DNA of 64,000 nucleotides, taken from positions 124,001 to 188,000 of the forward strand of contig NZ_JAMBPQ010000011.1 of assembly GCF_024206495.1 (NCBI RefSeq). The letters are read 5' to 3'. Below are positions 60,933-64,000 of the stretch, piece by piece (within the stretch, counting starts at the first letter, position 1; the number at the start of each line of letters is the position of its first letter). This DNA comes from Paraburkholderia sp. CNPSo 3272 (GTDB taxonomy: Bacteria > Pseudomonadota > Gammaproteobacteria > Burkholderiales > Burkholderiaceae). The position numbers and the translations under genes are program-made. The notes beneath the pieces are model-generated. The model was not told the DNA's origin. It was given only the letters and a program-made list of their open reading frames with translations, and searched no databases.

Positions 60933-62504
60933 TCAATGCGCAAACGGCCAGGCTGCAGATGCGTCCCAGACGGGCACGCCCATGAACGCATACCACGGTG
61001 CGATCACGCATAGCCCGTACAGGATCGCAATCAGCACCGAGACCACGCCGACGCGGGCGTAATCGGCGGTGGTGAATGCGCCGCTGCTGTAGGCAATCAC
61101 GCCTGCCGTGATCTGTGTGGGCAGCAGGTAAGCAAAGCTGTCGGTGTCGCTGACCAGCATCGTGAACGCGACAGGATGCAGGCCAAGGCGCGGAGCGAGC
61201 GCAAGCGCGATCGGCGCGATCATGGTGACAGCAGCGACGTTGGACAGCATGCCGATACGGATGATGTGCGTACCGGCCATGACGATGCCAATGGCGAGCC
61301 ACCAGCCATGCCCGTGCGCGACGAGATAGATGTGATCGGCGGCCCATTGGGCGAGCCCCGACGAACTGATCGCAGAGGACAACGAGAGCGCGCCTGCGAG
61401 CAGAAACAGCGTGCCCCAGATCGTGCGCTGCTCGACTTCGGCCCAGCCGAAGCGCAGCACGCCTGGCGTGAACAGGATGGCAAGCGCGATCAGCGCGACG
61501 ATTTCCGACGACAGGTGATGCAGCGGCTCCGTCGCCCACAGGACCGCCACGCCCGCGAACAGGACCAGCACCAGCCAGTCATTGCGCGAGGCAGGCGGGA
61601 GTGCGCGACGCATTGTCGCGATGGCGGCGCATCCGCCAGGAATCTGCACGGCGCGCGAGCGGAAATAGTACTGGACCCAGCACTGCGTGATCGCGAACAT
61701 GCCCAGATACGGCCATTGGAGCTTGAACCACGTGAAGTATGAAATGTGGATGCCGAGCTGCTTTTCGAGCAGGCCTGACACGACCATGTTCGGCAGATGC
61801 GCCGTGAGAATGCACATGCCGCTGATCATCGCCCCGTAGACAAGCGACTGGATCACGATAGCCTTTTTCGCGGCACGCTCGCGCGGCGAATCGCCGAACA
61901 GCTGGACGATGCCGTTGGCGACGGGCAGCAGCGCGGCCGAGCGCGCATTCGCGGCCGGCACGACCATCGACATCACGAAGTTGACGGCGAACATTGCCCA
62001 GATCACGCCGTTGGCGGTGCGCACCTTCAGGCGCTCAAGCAGCGCCAGCGCAATGCGGCGGTCGAGGCCGCTTGCCTGCATGATCGCCGAAAAGAGGAAG
62101 GCTGCGAGGCAGAGGAACACGACGGGCGCCGCAAAACCGCTTGCGGCCTTCGGAAAACCCGGAGTTGCGTGTGAAAGCACAAGCAGCATCGGTATCAGTA
62201 TGCCGCTCACACCGACGGGAATAGCCTCGGTCACCCAGACGATCGCGACCCACGCGACCACGGCGAGCGTGGCCTTGCCGGACGCGTCGAGTCCGGCGGG
62301 CGTCGGCATGAGCCACGCGAGCGCGATGAAGGCGAACCACGCCGCCACGAAGCCGAGGCGGGCACGCAGGAGCGCGGCGCCGCTGCGCGGGCCAGCGTGG
62401 CCATGAGCACCAGCAGGCACGGTTTCGCGCGTATGGAGAGCCTCTCCATCATGTGGTGGGCGCTCGAGCGGCGGCGCGTCGAGGATCTTGTCTGTCACTG
62501 TCAT
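60933..62504 (-). CDS. DASS/SLC13-type anion symporter
   Basis: 523 residues, ATG 62504 behind GCAGGAAAGC. A cytoplasmic His-rich N-terminus (1-45) precedes about 11-12 membrane helices. Family features: WVTEAIPVGVSGILIPMLL near 90-108, SMVVPAANARSAALLPV, and in the second repeat RIGMLSNVAAVTMIAPIALA, with a loop like the SNT motif. These proteins carry di- and tricarboxylates or sulfate with Na+. Downstream of it the DUF3604 gene follows by 73 bases, so they form one operon. Confidence 0.85.
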   Translation of the reverse strand: MTVTDKILDAPPLERPPHDGEALHTRETVPAGAHGHAGPRSGAALLRARLGFVAAWFAFIALAWLMPTPAGLDASGKATLAVVAWVAIVWVTEAIPVGVSGILIPMLLVLSHATPGFPKAASGFAAPVVFLCLAAFLFSAIMQASGLDRRIALALLERLKVRTANGVIWAMFAVNFVMSMVVPAANARSAALLPVANGIVQLFGDSPRERAAKKAIVIQSLVYGAMISGMCILTAHLPNMVVSGLLEKQLGIHISYFTWFKLQWPYLGMFAITQCWVQYYFRSRAVQIPGGCAAIATMRRALPPASRNDWLVLVLFAGVAVLWATEPLHHLSSEIVALIALAILFTPGVLRFGWAEVEQRTIWGTLFLLAGALSLSSAISSSGLAQWAADHIYLVAHGHGWWLAIGIVMAGTHIIRIGMLSNVAAVTMIAPIALALAPRLGLHPVAFTMLVSDTDSFAYLLPTQITAGVIAYSSGAFTTADYARVGVVSVLIAILYGLCVIAPWYAFMGVPVWDASAAWPFAH

Positions 62505-62562
62505 GCTTTCCTGCGTTCGTTATTCGAGGCGGTGCTGCTATCGTCGGTGGGTCTGGGTGGCA

Positions 62563-62574
62563 TAATACGTATTA
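62563..62574. promoter_or_regulatory. Operator-like palindrome of the GntR regulator
   Basis: TAATACGTATTA, a perfect 12-bp palindrome in the 155-bp space between divergent transporter and regulator genes. It fits GntR/HutC-type operators (TATAC half-sites separated by few bases). Confidence 0.7.
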
Positions 62575-62659
62575 ATACAAGATGGGCCATCCAATTGCTT
62601 TTCATATCGATATCGCGAATCGCGCACAAGGCGCGGCGCGAGCGCAACGAGGGACATCA

Positions 62660-63400
62660 ATGATGCTGGTGCGGGAAGATGTGACGTCGCTCTATGAGCA
62701 GATCGCGACGACACTTGAGCAGGAAATCGGGCAGGGCATCTATGAGCCGTCGGGCAAGCTTCCGTCGGAAGCCGAACTGGGCGAGCGCTTTGACGTGAGT
62801 CGGGTGACTGTCCGGCTGGCGCTCGGCCGTCTGGTGGAGGCGCACGTCGTGGAGCGCAAGCAGGGCAAGGGCACGTTCGTGAAGCACAGGCGCCTGCAGC
62901 ATCGGCTCGACGTGTTGCGCGGTTTTTACGACTCGCTGGCGGCGCAGGGCGCGCGGGCAAGTATGGAACTGCTGCGCATGGAAGCGTGCGCGGTACCGCC
63001 CGGCCTGCGCGAGACCTTCACAGCCGATGTTACGCATTGCGTGTATCTCGAACGCCTGCACCGCGTCGATGACAAGCCTGTCGCGCTCGCGCAGACCTGC
63101 CTGCTGCCCGAAGCAAGTGTCATTTCGCGCGAGGAGGCGCAAGCTCTCCCGTCGTACGAAATGCTCGAACGGTTGCCGGGTTGGCATATCGTCGATGCGG
63201 ACATGACCATTACGGCGGTTGCCGCGACGAGCGATATCGCCGCGTATCTCGAAGTGTTGCCGCGCGCGCCGCTGCTCGTGCTGCGCCGGACCTCGCGACT
63301 TGCTGACGGGCGCGCGTGCGAGGCGACGGTGTTCCATATTCGCCCTGAGCGTTTCGATCTGGCGGTACGCAGCGGGCTTGAGGCGCGGGTGGTCGGATAA
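62660..63400 (+). CDS. GntR/HutC-family regulator with UTRA domain
   Basis: 246 residues, ATG 62660 behind GAGGGAC; the next codon but one could also start. Winged HTH at about 8-72 (EQIATTLEQEIGQGIYEPSG; LPSEAELGERFDVSRVTVRL; ERKQGKGTFV) and UTRA effector domain (about 90-240), with CVYLERLHRVDDKPVALAQT and LVLRRTSRLADGRACEATVF. Divergent from the transporter/DUF3604 operon it probably represses, through the palindrome at 62563-62574. Confidence 0.88.
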   Translation: MMLVREDVTSLYEQIATTLEQEIGQGIYEPSGKLPSEAELGERFDVSRVTVRLALGRLVEAHVVERKQGKGTFVKHRRLQHRLDVLRGFYDSLAAQGARASMELLRMEACAVPPGLRETFTADVTHCVYLERLHRVDDKPVALAQTCLLPEASVISREEAQALPSYEMLERLPGWHIVDADMTITAVAATSDIAAYLEVLPRAPLLVLRRTSRLADGRACEATVFHIRPERFDLAVRSGLEARVVG

Positions 63401-63405
63401 CGACG

Positions 63406-63446
63406 CCAGGCACGAAGGTCACCCTGCGGGGGACCTTCGTGCCTGG
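63406..63446. terminator. Perfect 15-bp hairpin after gntR
   Basis: CCAGGCACGAAGGTC/GACCTTCGTGCCTGG with an 11-base loop, six bases after the stop codon. No T-run follows, so it could be a processed terminator or attenuator. It is the longest perfect stem in the window. Confidence 0.55.
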
Positions 63447-64000
63447 ATCATTGCCGATGTTATGGATTCCAAAAAATTTCGGCAACTGGCGTTGTGCGAA
63501 CGCTCGCTACCAGGGAGGGGACGAGACTGGCGCAGTCGCGAACGCGCGGAATCTGGCCTGCGGCGTAAGCGTTGCCGTCGATCAGGATAGCCGTGTAATT
63601 TCCCGCGCACCATGACTGTGCGCGGCTGAATCGGACAATGCTGACTGCTCTCGAGGTCGGCCCGTCGCAGGTGATGCTCGATTCGCTCTCGCGCCTGATC
63701 GCCTTCGATTCTGCTCGTATACGACGGTCTGTCCGTGCCGTACCGTCTTCGCATGCTGGACAGCGAATTCGGCGCGCTATACAGATGCGCTGCATCGTGC
63801 ACGCCTCTCGACACAGGCCGAAACCGAGCGGGAGGGAAAGGCGGGCGGGCTTCTGGAGATGTTGTAGGGTTGCTCGTGACGATATCGAAACATGGTTCCC
63901 ATCTGCCGCAACTGCGGTTCCGCGACATTGCGGCGAACGGTCAGTCCGAACATCCGGTCGACATTCCTTGGGATGATCACGTCTGGATTCCTGGGCAACA
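63447..64000. other. Right end, no supported gene
   Basis: Frames on both strands are broken and Arg/Ser-rich. A plus-strand frame from GTG 63876 to the edge reads as plausible protein (ISKHGSHLPQLRFRDIAANG) but is too short to judge. Confidence 0.35.

Noticed and set aside
63419..63928. 169-codon minus-strand frame at the right end
   Set aside because: Runs through the 15-bp hairpin, Arg/Ser-rich and competing with frames on the other strand.
1..64000. tRNA, rRNA and relaxase genes, and a nick site
   Set aside because: Looked for and not seen. Absence of a relaxase means mobility of this replicon cannot be judged from the window.

Overview
The window is a GC-rich piece of a large plasmid, or of a plasmid-like secondary replicon. 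It most likely comes from a beta-proteobacterium of the Burkholderia/Paraburkholderia group. This is judged from protein resemblance and base composition only; no rRNA or marker gene is present. It holds a complete replication and partition locus, plasmid maintenance genes, a type IVb pilus and T4SS-core operon, an accessory block, IS debris and a catabolic module that looks chromosomal.

Layout. 1-9.0 kb: a ParB-like gene cut by the left edge, a methylase-like protein, several plasmid hypotheticals (DUF1173, a Gp37/Gp68-like radical-SAM-type protein, a Lar-like zinc ribbon) and a tyrosine recombinase carrying a Fis-like HTH. 10-12 kb: an actin-like ParM with a small partner, and two tiny membrane proteins. 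16.1-12.1 kb, minus strand: a DNA-metabolism operon with a membrane protein, a GxDL/GD-type plasmid protein, SSB, a zinc-finger/Toprim primase and a small protein, ending in a strong terminator. 16.5-21.8 kb, plus strand: NERD protein, coiled-coil protein, FlhC-like activator, small proteins and a CAP-domain lipoprotein.

38.7-21.9 kb, minus strand: one long operon, virB8-virB9-virB10-SLT-[IS605-type tnpB insertion]-VirB9/TcpQ-like-virB1-like-TcpQ-pilN-O-P-Q-R-S-V-exported protein. It joins VirB8/9/10 core-complex genes to an R64-like type IVb pilus. No VirB4, VirB11, VirD4, relaxase or prepilin peptidase lies in the window. 38.7-39.1 kb is an AT-rich control region, followed by a KorB/ParB-like HTH gene. 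39.8-41.7 kb: a Rep_3-type initiator and an iteron origin with a DnaA box. 43.5-41.8 kb: parA-parB, with an array of eight GTTTCTACGTAGAAAC-type palindromes (43.55-44.63 kb) upstream as probable centromere.

46.2-54.9 kb is accessory: a small operator-controlled gene pair, a DUF2971 protein, a two-TM protein, a hypothetical protein, and a 1015-residue protein with an N-terminal RelA/SpoT-type synthetase domain. The last overlaps a 191-residue partner gene. The RelA/SpoT-like pair is the best candidate for an undescribed system, possibly defence or toxin-antitoxin. 54.9-58 kb: a membrane hydroxylase, an intact IS5-type element with CTAG target duplication, and remnants of Tn3 and IS6 transposases. 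58-63.4 kb: an H-NS-like gene, a DUF3604 protein, a DASS transporter and a GntR/UTRA regulator with a palindrome in its control region.

Two shared regulatory signatures tie the backbone together. The palindrome GTTTAGGCGCCTAAAC (KorA/KorB-operator-like) occurs four times, three times within a longer conserved block. The 10-mer ACTTGACTTC occurs five times upstream of plus-strand genes, three times as part of a TTGACTTC-N13-YARACTGGNNTCA element.
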